Shown here one piece after another: positions 32,907 to 44,393 of a stretch of 64,000 nt of DNA (positions within the stretch are counted from its first letter, which is position 1; the number at the start of each line of letters is the position of its first letter). The notes beneath the pieces are model-generated. The model saw nothing but the letters and a program-made list of their open reading frames with translations, was not told the origin of the DNA and did no database searches. The DNA lies in assembly GCF_918697865.1 (NCBI RefSeq), contig NZ_CAKKMV010000009.1, forward strand, positions 124,001 through 188,000. The letters are read 5' to 3'. The translations under genes were made by a program, and so were the position numbers. The DNA is from Massilia sp. Bi118 (lineage in GTDB: Bacteria > Pseudomonadota > Gammaproteobacteria > Burkholderiales > Burkholderiaceae_D).

Positions 32907-35900
32907 TCACGTATCCAGCGCCGGCGCGCGCACGCCCGTCAGACCGGCCTGCAGCATGGCCAGCATGTCGCCAGGTGACATCCGCGCCGACACGTCGCTG
33001 CCCTCCAGCAGGCTGTCGGCCAGGTCGCGCTTGTGGCGGTGCAGGTCGACGATGCCTTCTTCGATCGTGTGTCGCGCCACCAGGCGGTAGATGGTCACCG
33101 GGCGTTGCTGGCCCATGCGGTGGGCGCGGTCCGAGGCCTGGTCCTCCACCGCCGGATTCCACCACGGGTCCATGTGGATCACGTAGTCGGCGGCGGTGAG
33201 GTTGATGCCGACCCCGCCGGCCTTCAGGCTGATCAGGAACAGGTCGCCGTCGCCGGCCTGGAAAGCGTCCACGCGGCGCTTCCTCTCCTGCATGGGCGTA
33301 GAACCGTCCAGGTACTGGTAGCGGATGCCGCGCTCGTCCAGGTGCTTGCGCAACAGGCTCAGGTGATCCACGAACTGGCTGAACACCAGGGCTTTATGCC
33401 GGTTCTCCAGCAGTTCGTCGACCAGGCGCGCAAAGGCTTCCTGCTTGCTGCTGCGGATGCCGCTCTCGGGCGCCACCAGCACCGGATTGCAGACGGCGCG
33501 GCGCAGCTTCATCATCTCGGCCAGGATCTGGATCTGTTTTTGCGCCTGCGGTGCTTCCAGCGTGGCGATGCGTTCCAGGGCGTCGCGGCGCAGCGATTCA
33601 TACAGCGCCGTCTCTTCCTGGCTGAGCTCCACCGGCAGCACGATCTCGGTACGCGGCGGCAGTTCGGACAGCACTTGCGCCTTCGTGCGGCGCAAGATGA
33701 AAGGCTGCGTCAGGCGGCGCAGGCGCGTGCGTGCGGCCAGCTCGGCGCGCTTGTCGCTGGCCTTTTCGATCGGGCCGGCAAAGCGCAGGTTGAACTGGTC
33801 GCTGGTGCCGAGCAGGCCGGGGTTGATGAACCTGAACAGGTTCCACAGCTCGCCCAGGTGGTTTTCCAGCGGCGTGCCGGTGGCCGCCATCCGGAAATCG
33901 CCGCGCAGGGACATTACCGCCTGCGAGCGGCGCGTGTGCGCATTCTTGATCGCCTGGGCCTCGTCCAGCACGATGGTGTGCCAGCGTACGTCCTTGAACA
34001 GTTCCGCTTCCAGCTGCAGCAGGCCGTAGCTGACGACGATGACGTCGAAGGCGCCGGCCTCCTGCAGCATTTTGCGCCGGTCGCCGGCGCCGAACAGCTT
34101 CATGTTCAGGGTCGGCGCAAAGCGCTCCGCTTCCGCCATCCAGTTGGTCGCCACCGAGGTCGGCGCCACCACCAGGGTCGGGCCGCCGGGCGCACGCGAC
34201 AGGATCAGGGCCAGCGCCTGCAGGGTTTTACCGAGGCCCATGTCGTCGGCCAGGCAGGCGCCCACGCCCCAATGCGCCAGGCGCGACAGCCATTCGAAGC
34301 CCTCGACCTGGTAGTCGCGCAGCTCGGCCTGCAGCGTGGTCGGCAGCTGCGGCTGGTAATCAGTGTTCGCCTGCATGTGCTGCAGGTGCTTGCGCCAGGC
34401 GATGTCGGCGTCGACTTCGCCGGCCTCCAGCGCCATCTCTTCCAGCGCGAAGCTGGCCAGCGGGTGGAAGCGCAGCGCCTCTTCGTCCGCATCGGTGTAG
34501 GCCGACAGGTCCGTCAACCTGCGGTGCAGCTCGTCGGTGAGGGCCAGGAACTGGTTGTCGCCCAGGGCCACGAAGCGGTCTTCGCGCAGGCGGCCGAGCA
34601 GCTCGCGCAAATTCATGACCTTGTTTTCGTCGATCTGCACCTCGCCATTGGCCGCGAACCAGTCCTTGTCGCGGCGGATGTTCAGGCGCACCGACTTCGA
34701 CGAGACCTTCTTCGTGATGCGGAAGGATTCGCCTTCCGGCCAGCCGACCACCACCCGCGAGGCATCGATCTCCTGCAGCTCGGTGAGCAGCTCCAGGCAG
34801 TGGAAGGGTTGACCGAGCAGCCATTCGCCATGTTCGTGCTCGGCGTTTTCCAGCGCTTTACAGTCGGCCAGCAGCTGGCGCTCGGCTTCGCGCTCGGCAT
34901 TCAGGTCGCGCCGCGCTTCCGTGCGCACGCCGCCGACGTCCGCGATGATACTCTCGGCCCCGTCGCCGGGCTGCAGGTAAGGCCCCGCATCCGGCAGCGG
35001 GCGCACCAGCACGCGCACGCGCAGGCCCTGCTGGTAGGGCAGCAGATGCACGTGCAGGCGCAGGTCGGCCGTCACCTGTTCGATGTCGGCCGGGCTGCCG
35101 CCGATGTCCGACTGCACCGTCACGATCGAAGAGATCGCGCTGATCGCCTGCAGCACGCGCTTTTCCGCTTCCAGCGGCACCACCAGGCCCTCGCCGACGA
35201 TGGCGCCGATGCGCTTGTGCTCTTCCTTGATACGCACGATGCGCAGGCGGGTCGGCGTTTCCTTCGTCACCACCACCTCGCCCTGCTGCTCGCGCATGGG
35301 CGGATTCAATGAGATGGTCACCTTGCCGCCGCCGGCGCGCACCATCAGCTGGGGCTCGCCGGGCAGCAGTTCGATGCGCGTGCCGGGCGAGTCCATCCAG
35401 AACAGCAGCGGGTGGCCGGCCAGCAGGGCCACCGCCTTGTCGAGGTCGAACTCGTAGCGCATGCCGGTGCCGCTGTAGTAGCGGTAGGCGCCGACGGTAG
35501 CCGCCACCTGCACGTCCTGGGCCGTGAGGAAATCGAGTTCCGCCGCATCCTCGGCCAGGCGTTTCAGCGCCAGCGGACGCCCGCGGGTCCAGCCGCCCTG
35601 CACGTCGCGCTTCTGCTCGCGCGGTTCCAGCGCGCGCACGCCCAGGTGCTCATCCCAGCCGAGCAGCCAGGCCAGGCGCGATTCCTTCACCACCTCCACG
35701 TTCACCGCCGGCTGCAGGTTGATCAGGGCGTTGAGCTGGCGCTCCCAGGGCTGTTCGCGCTCGAACCACAGCGCCATGTCCGTGAAGCGGTGCTGCTGGC
35801 GCAGGGCGATCGCGCGCCTGTCGATACCGACCATGCCCAGCTGGCCCAGCACGGAACCGATCTGCGCGGCGATGAAGTCGAAGCCGGCGGCTTCGGCGAT

Positions 35901-37058
35901 GTCCATCTGCTGTTCCAGGAAGGTTTTACGGTCTGCCAGCTGCGGCATGCCCAGCCACCAGTGCAGCAGGGCGCGGAACATCACCGGCTGCAGCGAGGCC
36001 TCCCAGTTGCGCGAGGGGAGCACTTCGGCGTCGACGGTGCCGCCGCGGATCTGGCGCAGCATCGACAGTTGCTGGTAGACGGCGGTGTCGTGGCTCTGCA
36101 CGGCACGGGTGGCCGAATCGAGGTAGCTGTCGAGGGCCTTGGCGTGCTTGGGATCGCCGCTTTTCAACAGGGCCGTCACGTACAAATGGCCGCCGATGCC
36201 CTCGAAGATGGCCTTTCGTTTGCCGGTTTCCTTGCGCAGGGCTTTGAGGGCCTTGTCGAAGCCGGCCAGGGCCTCCTCCAGGTCGCCGCGCAGCAATTGC
36301 AGCACGCTGCGGTAGTACAGGGCCGCGGATTCGTCCAGGTCATGCAACAGCTCGGCGGCGGCGTCCAGGCGGCCGCACAGGATCAGGTGCTCGGCCAGCA
36401 CAATGCGCAGCGCCATCGAGGCGCCGCCCTGGGCCACCAGCTCTTCCGCGTAAGCGCGGATAGCCGGGGCGCTGGCCGGCTCGCGCTGCACGTGGTTGAC
36501 CAGCACCGCCAGCACTTCGTCGCGGGAGGCAGAGTTGATGCGTTCGATGAGCTCGGGCTCGAAGGGGCGGGCGCAGATGTCGACCAGCGGATGCAGGTAG
36601 GCCGCCTCATGGCAGCGCAGGCAGGCCGCCAGCAGCGGCGCGATGGTCTTCGGGCCTTCGCCGGCCAGCAGCGCCATGCGCAGCAGGGCCACGCCCTGGC
36701 GGTAGCTGCGCAGCATGGGCGTGCCTTGCCAGTCGAGGCGCAGCGGGGTCACGGTCTGGTAGACCTCGCGGATCTCGTGCAGACGGCGGCCACGGATGGC
36801 CCAGGCCATCGCCGGCCAGGCCAGGTCCGGCGCGATCACGTAGCCGCGCGAAGGCAGCTCGGCGATCAGGCCATCCGCGCGCAAAGCCTCCATGTCCTCG
36901 GCAATATCGTCTTCGACCGCGCTGTCGCCCAGCGGCGCCAGGTGCTCGTGGATGCGCCGCCGGCCCATCGGCTCGCCGGACAGGGCCAGCAGGGCCAGGA
37001 TCAGCTTGCGCCTTTCACTGCACGACTCGAAGATCGCGCCCAGCACTTCCACACTCAT
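32907..37058 (-). CDS. SNF2-family DEAD/DEAH helicase with long N-terminal extension
   Basis: 1383 residues. The C-terminal half is a SNF2 ATPase: Walker A DDMGLGKTLQALAL near residue 940, DEAQAIKN box near 1031, ATGTPLENHLGELWNLFRF (motif III), and motifs V-VI DPWWNPAVEDQASDRAHRMG near 1297. The first 80 residues look like a winged helix (SGEPMGRRRIHEHLAPLGDS), followed by helical repeat-like sequence to about residue 400. The role is likely DNA or protein-complex remodelling. Its ATG overlaps the S9 peptidase stop by 4 bp (37055-37058), so the two are translationally coupled. Confidence 0.9.
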   Translation of the reverse strand: MSVEVLGAIFESCSERRKLILALLALSGEPMGRRRIHEHLAPLGDSAVEDDIAEDMEALRADGLIAELPSRGYVIAPDLAWPAMAWAIRGRRLHEIREVYQTVTPLRLDWQGTPMLRSYRQGVALLRMALLAGEGPKTIAPLLAACLRCHEAAYLHPLVDICARPFEPELIERINSASRDEVLAVLVNHVQREPASAPAIRAYAEELVAQGGASMALRIVLAEHLILCGRLDAAAELLHDLDESAALYYRSVLQLLRGDLEEALAGFDKALKALRKETGKRKAIFEGIGGHLYVTALLKSGDPKHAKALDSYLDSATRAVQSHDTAVYQQLSMLRQIRGGTVDAEVLPSRNWEASLQPVMFRALLHWWLGMPQLADRKTFLEQQMDIAEAAGFDFIAAQIGSVLGQLGMVGIDRRAIALRQQHRFTDMALWFEREQPWERQLNALINLQPAVNVEVVKESRLAWLLGWDEHLGVRALEPREQKRDVQGGWTRGRPLALKRLAEDAAELDFLTAQDVQVAATVGAYRYYSGTGMRYEFDLDKAVALLAGHPLLFWMDSPGTRIELLPGEPQLMVRAGGGKVTISLNPPMREQQGEVVVTKETPTRLRIVRIKEEHKRIGAIVGEGLVVPLEAEKRVLQAISAISSIVTVQSDIGGSPADIEQVTADLRLHVHLLPYQQGLRVRVLVRPLPDAGPYLQPGDGAESIIADVGGVRTEARRDLNAEREAERQLLADCKALENAEHEHGEWLLGQPFHCLELLTELQEIDASRVVVGWPEGESFRITKKVSSKSVRLNIRRDKDWFAANGEVQIDENKVMNLRELLGRLREDRFVALGDNQFLALTDELHRRLTDLSAYTDADEEALRFHPLASFALEEMALEAGEVDADIAWRKHLQHMQANTDYQPQLPTTLQAELRDYQVEGFEWLSRLAHWGVGACLADDMGLGKTLQALALILSRAPGGPTLVVAPTSVATNWMAEAERFAPTLNMKLFGAGDRRKMLQEAGAFDVIVVSYGLLQLEAELFKDVRWHTIVLDEAQAIKNAHTRRSQAVMSLRGDFRMAATGTPLENHLGELWNLFRFINPGLLGTSDQFNLRFAGPIEKASDKRAELAARTRLRRLTQPFILRRTKAQVLSELPPRTEIVLPVELSQEETALYESLRRDALERIATLEAPQAQKQIQILAEMMKLRRAVCNPVLVAPESGIRSSKQEAFARLVDELLENRHKALVFSQFVDHLSLLRKHLDERGIRYQYLDGSTPMQERKRRVDAFQAGDGDLFLISLKAGGVGINLTAADYVIHMDPWWNPAVEDQASDRAHRMGQQRPVTIYRLVARHTIEEGIVDLHRHKRDLADSLLEGSDVSARMSPGDMLAMLQAGLTGVRAPALDT

Positions 37059-38995
37059 GCGGCGAGGTTCTCGATCTCGACTTCAGGCAGGTCGGAGGGT
37101 ACCGTGATGCCGAACACGCGCAAATAGAAAACCAGTTCCGCCTCCAGCGTGCGCACGATGCTGTCCGCCTTGCGGAAGCCATGTCCCTCGCCTTCCAGCG
37201 TAAGGTAGGCGACCGGCACCTGGCGTTTGCGCAGGGCCTCCACCATCACCTCGGACTGCGGCGGCGGCACCACCTTGTCGTCCAGGCCCTGGAAGAAGAT
37301 CATCGGGCGGCGCAGCTTGTCGCTGTGGTTGATCGGCGAGCGTTCCGCGTAGACGGCGTCGGCTCTGGCTTTCGGCGCGATCAGGTATTCGTTGTAGTGC
37401 GATTCGAACTTGTGCGAATCGGCGTCCAGCCCTTTTAAATCGGACACGCCGTAATAGCTGGCGCCGGCCTTGAACACGTCGTGGAAGGCGAGGGCGCACA
37501 GGGTGGTCAGGCCGCCGGCGCTGCCGCCGCGGATCAGCAGGCGCTCGCGGTCGACCAGTTTCTCCCCCGCCAGGTACTGCGCGCCGGCCACGCAGTCCTC
37601 GACGTCGACCACGCCCCATTGTTCCTTCAGCAGGTCGCGGTAGGCGCGACCGAAGCCGGTACTGCCGCCGTAGTTCACGTCCAGCACGGCGATGCCGCGG
37701 CTGGTCCAGAACTGGGTCGCCAGTTTCAGGGTGCTGCTGGCCATGCCGGTCGGGCCGCCGTGGCCGATCACCATCAGCGGCGGCAGTTCGCCGGGCAGCG
37801 GCGCATGGTCGGCGTTGGTCGGCGGGTAGTAGAAGGCGTGCGCGGTGCGGCCATGCATGCTCGGGTAGCTGACGGTCTGCGGCACCGACAAATAGCCCAC
37901 CTCGGGCAGCTTTTCGATCGAGCGCGCCAGCACTTCGCGCTGTCCGCTGGCGAGGTCCATGCGCACCACTTCCGCGGCGATGGTCGGGGCGCCGCCCAGG
38001 AAAGCGATGGTATCGCCGCTGACGCGCAGGTCACGGATGTCCTGGTAGGGCGTGGCGATTGCCGTCAGGGCGCCGCTGCGCGTGTCCAGGCGCGCGAGCT
38101 GGCTGACGCCGCCCTCGATGTAGGCGCACACGATCTCGTCGCTTGATGCGAAGCCGTACATCGATTGCCCGAACACCCACTGCGGCAGCCCGAACTCCGC
38201 CTCGTGCGGGCAGACCGGATGCACCACGCCGTGTTCGTAGCGGTGCAGATTCCACCAGCCGCTGCGGTCCGAAACGAAGTAGAGCAGGCCGCCGGGCGAC
38301 CATTCCGGCTGCACGATGGCCTCGCTGTCGCCGCCGGCGATCAGGCGGCCGTTGGCCAGCGTGCCGTCCGCGGCGATGTCGGCCAGCCAGAGTTCCGTGC
38401 CTTCCCAGGGCATGCGCGGGTGGTTCCAGCACAGCCAGGCGAGTTGTTTGCCGTCCGGCGAAATGCGCGGCGACGCGTAGAAATCGTAAGCTTCGTCGAG
38501 CACCAGCTGGCTGCCGTTGGCGCCGAGGGCGCACAGGGTGTTGACCGGGTAGGTCGCGCCGGCCGTATGGTCTTCGCGCACGCCGACCAGGCGCACGTGG
38601 ACGCGGTCCAGCACGAAGTCGGCCCAGCGCAGGGCGCCGCCCTCGCTGACCGGCACCGGCTCGCTGCCATCGGGATCCACGCGGTAAATACGGTTGTCGG
38701 CAAAATTCGAGAACCACACGCGCTTGTCAGCGGCCAGCACCGCGCCGCCGCCGTATTCATGCACGCGGGTGCGGGCATTGAAGGGCGCCGGCGTGAGTTC
38801 GTCGACGCGGCCATCGCACTGGCGCAGCAGGGTGGTGCGGCCGCCTTCGCTGGCGCGGCCGGCCAGCCAGAACAGGTCGGCGCCGTCCAGCAGCACGCCG
38901 GACAGCGGCGTCGAGCCCGCGGCGACGACGGCGGCGGTGATCGGGGAAGTCCAGGCGCCGCATGGGGCGGCCTGCTTGCGGGAGGAGTCGGTCAT
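37055..38995 (-). CDS. S9 family prolyl oligopeptidase-type peptidase
   Basis: 646 residues from the ATG at 38995 with AGGA upstream; no signal peptide, so cytoplasmic. The N-terminal two thirds is a beta-propeller-like region (repeated [32 protein letters not shown] strands). The C-terminal alpha/beta hydrolase has Ser near 491 in [12 protein letters not shown], Asp near 572 in [10 protein letters not shown] and His near 603 in EGEGHGF. This matches dipeptidyl aminopeptidase/acylaminoacyl-peptidase relatives. It is the first gene of the pair with the SNF2 helicase and divergent from hemE. Confidence 0.92.
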   Translation of the reverse strand: MTDSSRKQAAPCGAWTSPITAAVVAAGSTPLSGVLLDGADLFWLAGRASEGGRTTLLRQCDGRVDELTPAPFNARTRVHEYGGGAVLAADKRVWFSNFADNRIYRVDPDGSEPVPVSEGGALRWADFVLDRVHVRLVGVREDHTAGATYPVNTLCALGANGSQLVLDEAYDFYASPRISPDGKQLAWLCWNHPRMPWEGTELWLADIAADGTLANGRLIAGGDSEAIVQPEWSPGGLLYFVSDRSGWWNLHRYEHGVVHPVCPHEAEFGLPQWVFGQSMYGFASSDEIVCAYIEGGVSQLARLDTRSGALTAIATPYQDIRDLRVSGDTIAFLGGAPTIAAEVVRMDLASGQREVLARSIEKLPEVGYLSVPQTVSYPSMHGRTAHAFYYPPTNADHAPLPGELPPLMVIGHGGPTGMASSTLKLATQFWTSRGIAVLDVNYGGSTGFGRAYRDLLKEQWGVVDVEDCVAGAQYLAGEKLVDRERLLIRGGSAGGLTTLCALAFHDVFKAGASYYGVSDLKGLDADSHKFESHYNEYLIAPKARADAVYAERSPINHSDKLRRPMIFFQGLDDKVVPPPQSEVMVEALRKRQVPVAYLTLEGEGHGFRKADSIVRTLEAELVFYLRVFGITVPSDLPEVEIENLAA

Positions 38996-39109
38996 GGTCG
39001 GTCCTGGCATGGGCGAGAGATGCATTATAAGTCGCGTCCAGGCCGCACGAAGGATGCGATAATACGCGTTTGCCTTCGTTTTCAAACGTTCATTGTCAGG
39101 TTGCCAGCC

Positions 39110-40189
39110 ATGCCACAATTCGCCCCGCTTCAGAACGACACCTTCCTGCGTGCGCTGCTGCGCCAGCCGACCGACTACACCCCGGTGTGGCTGATGCGCC
39201 AGGCGGGGCGCTACCTGCCGGAATACCGCGCCACCCGCGCGCGCGCCGGCTCCTTCCTGGGCCTGGCCAAGAATCCGGATTTCGCCACCGAAGTGACCCT
39301 GCAGCCGATCGACCGCTATCCGCTGGATGCCTCGATCCTGTTCTCGGACATCCTGACGGTGCCGGACGCGATGGGCCTGGGCCTGTATTTCGAAGACGGC
39401 GAAGGCCCGAAATTCGAGCGCACCGTGCGCACCGAGGAAGACGTCGCCAAACTGCAGGTGCCGGACATGGCCTCCCTGCAGTACGTGTTCGACGCCGTGA
39501 CCCAGATCCGCACCGCCTTGAATGGCCGCGTGCCGCTGATCGGCTTTTCCGGCAGCCCCTGGACCCTGGCCTGCTACATGGTCGAAGGCGGCGGCTCGCG
39601 CGAGTTCCACACGATCAAGAAGATGCTGTACGCGCGTCCGGACCTGATGCACCGCATCCTGGACGTGACCGCGCAAGCCGTGACCCACTACCTGAACGCC
39701 CAGATCGACGCCGGTGCCCAGGCCGTGATGATTTTCGACTCCTGGGGCGGCGCGCTGGCCGATGGCGCCTACCAGGCCTTCTCGCTGGCCTATATGCGCA
39801 AGATCCTGGCCGGCCTGAAGCGCGAGAAAGACGGCGTGCGCATCCCGGCGATCGTCTTCACCAAGGGCGGCGGCCTGTGGCTGGACGAGATGGCCGATAT
39901 CGGCGCCGACGCGCTCGGTCTGGACTGGACCGTCAACCTGGGCCGCGCGCGCGCCCTGGTCGGCGACCGCGTGGCCCTGCAGGGCAACCTGGACCCGGCC
40001 GTGCTGATGGCCGGCCCGGAGCAGGTCGCCGCCGAAGTCGAGAAGGCGCTGACCGCCTACGGTACCCCGTCGGGCGGCCACGGCCACGTATTCAACCTGG
40101 GTCACGGCATCTCGCAGTTCACGCCGCCGGAGTCGGTAACGGCCATGGTTGAAACGGTTCACGCGTTCTCCCGCCGCCAGCGCGCCTGA
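39110..40189 (+). CDS. hemE: Uroporphyrinogen decarboxylase
   Basis: Removes four carboxyl groups from uroporphyrinogen III to give coproporphyrinogen III in heme synthesis; needs no cofactor. 359 residues from the ATG at 39110. Signature 1 [16 protein letters not shown] (about residue 24) and signature 2 [17 protein letters not shown] (about residue 144) are intact, as is the catalytic Asp region [14 protein letters not shown]. It is followed by a 533-bp non-coding region rich in DnaA boxes. Confidence 0.97.
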   Translation: MPQFAPLQNDTFLRALLRQPTDYTPVWLMRQAGRYLPEYRATRARAGSFLGLAKNPDFATEVTLQPIDRYPLDASILFSDILTVPDAMGLGLYFEDGEGPKFERTVRTEEDVAKLQVPDMASLQYVFDAVTQIRTALNGRVPLIGFSGSPWTLACYMVEGGGSREFHTIKKMLYARPDLMHRILDVTAQAVTHYLNAQIDAGAQAVMIFDSWGGALADGAYQAFSLAYMRKILAGLKREKDGVRIPAIVFTKGGGLWLDEMADIGADALGLDWTVNLGRARALVGDRVALQGNLDPAVLMAGPEQVAAEVEKALTAYGTPSGGHGHVFNLGHGISQFTPPESVTAMVETVHAFSRRQRA

Positions 40190-40224
40190 TCCGCACTGCC
40201 GTCCGCGCCGCACCAAAATCACAC

Positions 40225-40700
40225 TTATTCACAAAAGCGTGAACGATCCCGGTCCAGCCTGTGGAAATGTACAGTACTGGATGGGAATCGATAAGTAATT
40301 GATTTATATGGTTTTATGCCTGAGCGCCCAAGGGGAGCTTCGGGCATGGGAAGCTTACCAGGCAGGCGCCTGTCCAAGTTGACAGCGCATTGTTCACAAA
40401 GTTATGCACAGCTTCTGTGCATAATCCAGAAAAGTGCTTGGTTTACCGGGGTTTACAAGATTTCTTCAAGTGTTGCATCAAGTTTTTGCTGCACTGCGCT
40501 TGACTTCTTCACCGGAAATGCCCAGTTATGCACAGAAGTGGCCGAGCGATGCCGAATTTCTGTCGCAGCAAGGTTGTGCAGGCAAGTGACTGAATTTAAA
40601 AGAGAAATTTTTTTGTGAACTTAGGGAATTGCTAAGTGCTTTGAGCTAACGTAAACCTTTGTCCCGGTCAAGTTTTCCATTTTCCACAAAGTTTTCCACA
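40225..40700. other. DnaA-box cluster between hemE and priA (candidate replication origin or DnaA-titration locus)
   Basis: Non-coding 40190-40722 holds six exact matches to the TTWTNCACA DnaA-box consensus: TTATTCACA 40225-40233, TTATGCACA 40402-40410, the same inverted at 40416-40424, TTATGCACA 40526-40534, and TTTTCCACA at 40680-40688 and 40692-40700. A one-mismatch box is inverted at 40260-40268. The second and third boxes form TTATGCACAG-CTT-CTGTGCATAA. AT-rich tracts at 40290-40317 and 40591-40618 could be unwinding elements. Six matches are far above chance in about 500 bp. The last two boxes lie in the priA promoter region. Whether this is oriC, a titration site or DnaA control of priA is not settled. 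Confidence 0.7.
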
Positions 40701-40722
40701 GCACTCCCTGTAAAGGTCCGGT

Positions 40723-42729
<2,007 letters not shown>

Positions 42730-42732
42730 ACC

Positions 42733-43503
42733 ATGAAAAAAACTGTGTACCGATGGGGATGGGTGGTGGCGCTGGCGATGCTGGCGGGCGGCGCGCAGGC
42801 GCGCACGGATGGCGAGAAGGCGGTCGTGGGCATCGGTGAGCTGCTCAAGGCCGACGACTGCGCCGGCGCCGTCAAGGCCTTGAACGCCGGCCTGCAGGCG
42901 GGCTATCCGGAGGCGGCCCTGCTGGCCGGCACGATGTTCGAGGCAGGCTTCTGCGTCAAGAAAAACTGGGACAAGGCGGTCGGCTTTTATACGCAGGCGC
43001 ACGACGGCGGCATCCGCGAAGGCGCCTTGCGTCTTGCCGCCGGCTTCGCGGATACGGCCAACGGTCCCGATGCCGCCGCCGCGCTGTGGTGGGCCAAGCG
43101 CGCCCGGCTCGATGCAGGGACCTGCACATCCAGGCTGCCGGACGCCGACGATCCGGACCGCTTCGTGGAAGCCCTGCGCGCATGGCCGGCGCGGGAAGTG
43201 AAGTTCTGTAATTATGTGGCCGGCGTCATGTCCTTCATGACCGCGGACGCCCGCTACCCCATGGCCGGCATCTCGCGCGAAGCCATGGGAATCGTCGAGG
43301 TGGCCTGGACGCCGGCCCGCCACCATTTCACGACACAAGGCCTCAGCGGGACCACCGGTCCGGCGCAGGAAAACATGGTCGCGGCGGTGAAGCAGTCCAT
43401 CAGCCTGGCCGGGGCACGCTATCAAATGCCTTTGGGCGTCTCGCCAAAGTGGCAAATTGCGTTCAACCTCGTGTTCGACATCGACAGGAGCCGCTGGTGG
43501 TGA
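42733..43503 (+). CDS. Sel1-repeat-like exported protein, copy 1
   Basis: 256 residues with a Sec signal peptide (about 1-23, ending GGAQA). Residues 30-120 form two or three Sel1/TPR-like helical repeats (LLAGTMFEAGFCVKKNWDKA, FYTQAHDGGIREGALRLAAG). The C-terminal 100 residues resemble a TonB-C-like beta domain (VEVAWTP ... FNLVFDIDR). It starts 3 bp after priA and overlaps the next gene, a paralog with the same layout. Function unknown; periplasmic location inferred. Confidence 0.75.
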   Translation: MKKTVYRWGWVVALAMLAGGAQARTDGEKAVVGIGELLKADDCAGAVKALNAGLQAGYPEAALLAGTMFEAGFCVKKNWDKAVGFYTQAHDGGIREGALRLAAGFADTANGPDAAAALWWAKRARLDAGTCTSRLPDADDPDRFVEALRAWPAREVKFCNYVAGVMSFMTADARYPMAGISREAMGIVEVAWTPARHHFTTQGLSGTTGPAQENMVAAVKQSISLAGARYQMPLGVSPKWQIAFNLVFDIDRSRWW

Positions 43504-44333
43504 GGCGCGCAATCCTGGCGGCAGGCGCCGCGCTCGGCCTGGCCGCGCTGTTGCCGCTTTCCTGCTGCGCCGCTCTCACCCCCGGCCAGGAAGCGGCCGC
43601 CGCGGTCACCCGCCGCATCGAAGCGCGCGAATGCGCCGGCGCCGTCGACGAACTGAAGTCCGGCCTGAAGCGCGGCTTCGGCGAGGTGTCCCTGCTGGCG
43701 GGCACGATGTACGAGCACGCCGTGTGCGTGCAGCGCGACTGGAACCGCGCCGTCCTGTTTTACTCGCAGGCCTACGTGAACGGGGTCAGGGAGGCGGCCG
43801 ACCGCATGGCCGCCGGCTACGCGGCGCCGGAGAACGGGGCGGACGTGGCCGCCGCGATCTGGTGGGCCGGCAAGGGCCGCATCAAGGCGTCGCCGGGCCT
43901 GCAGACCCTGGCGCCATGCGCCGTCGATGCGGCCGCCGCGGACGACATGGACCGCTTCGTCGCCGAGCTGCAGACCTGGCCGCAGTGGCGGCTCGCCATG
44001 TGCAACTACGTGGTCGGCGTGATGTCGACGCTGTCGGCCGAGATCAAATACCCGGCGCTGGCGCAAGCCTATGGCGTGGGCGGCGAAGTGACGCTGCGCT
44101 TCCTGCCGGCGGTGCCGAAGATCGACATGAAGCGAGGCGATACCCAGGAATACCAGCTGCTCGGGATCGTCAACGGCGACGTGCTGCGCGACCGCGGGGC
44201 TTCGATGGTCACCGGCGCCTTCGAGAAAGCGATCGGCACGGTGGCCGAGCGCGCGCTGCGCCGCTATCCGCAGCCCAGCGGCATTCCGGCAGAGGCGGTG
44301 TTCTATGTCCGCTGGATATTCAAACTGGACTAG
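43500..44333 (+). CDS. Sel1-repeat-like exported protein, copy 2
   Basis: 277 residues from the GTG at 43500 (GTGA overlap with the previous stop; GGAG at 43487-43490). A GTG at 43497 is the alternative. The signal peptide MRRAILAAGAALGLAALLPL ends near SCCA, so a lipoprotein is possible. The repeat LLAGTMYEHAVCVQRDWNRA, FYSQAYVNGVREAADRMAAG closely parallels copy 1, and the C-terminal domain (VGGEVTLRFLPAV ... FYVRWIFKLD) is TonB-C-like. The pair is a tandem duplication that has diverged considerably. Confidence 0.75.
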   Translation: MRRAILAAGAALGLAALLPLSCCAALTPGQEAAAAVTRRIEARECAGAVDELKSGLKRGFGEVSLLAGTMYEHAVCVQRDWNRAVLFYSQAYVNGVREAADRMAAGYAAPENGADVAAAIWWAGKGRIKASPGLQTLAPCAVDAAAADDMDRFVAELQTWPQWRLAMCNYVVGVMSTLSAEIKYPALAQAYGVGGEVTLRFLPAVPKIDMKRGDTQEYQLLGIVNGDVLRDRGASMVTGAFEKAIGTVAERALRRYPQPSGIPAEAVFYVRWIFKLD

Positions 44334-44393
44334 GACCCTGAGCGTTTCGCGAAAATAGCGTATCGTCATGTCCGCGAACTACCGGAGACGAAG

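Noticed and set aside
33033-37127. Long plus-strand open frames opposite the SNF2 helicase
   Set aside because: The helicase motifs on the minus strand are complete; the plus-strand products are compositionally biased without domains.
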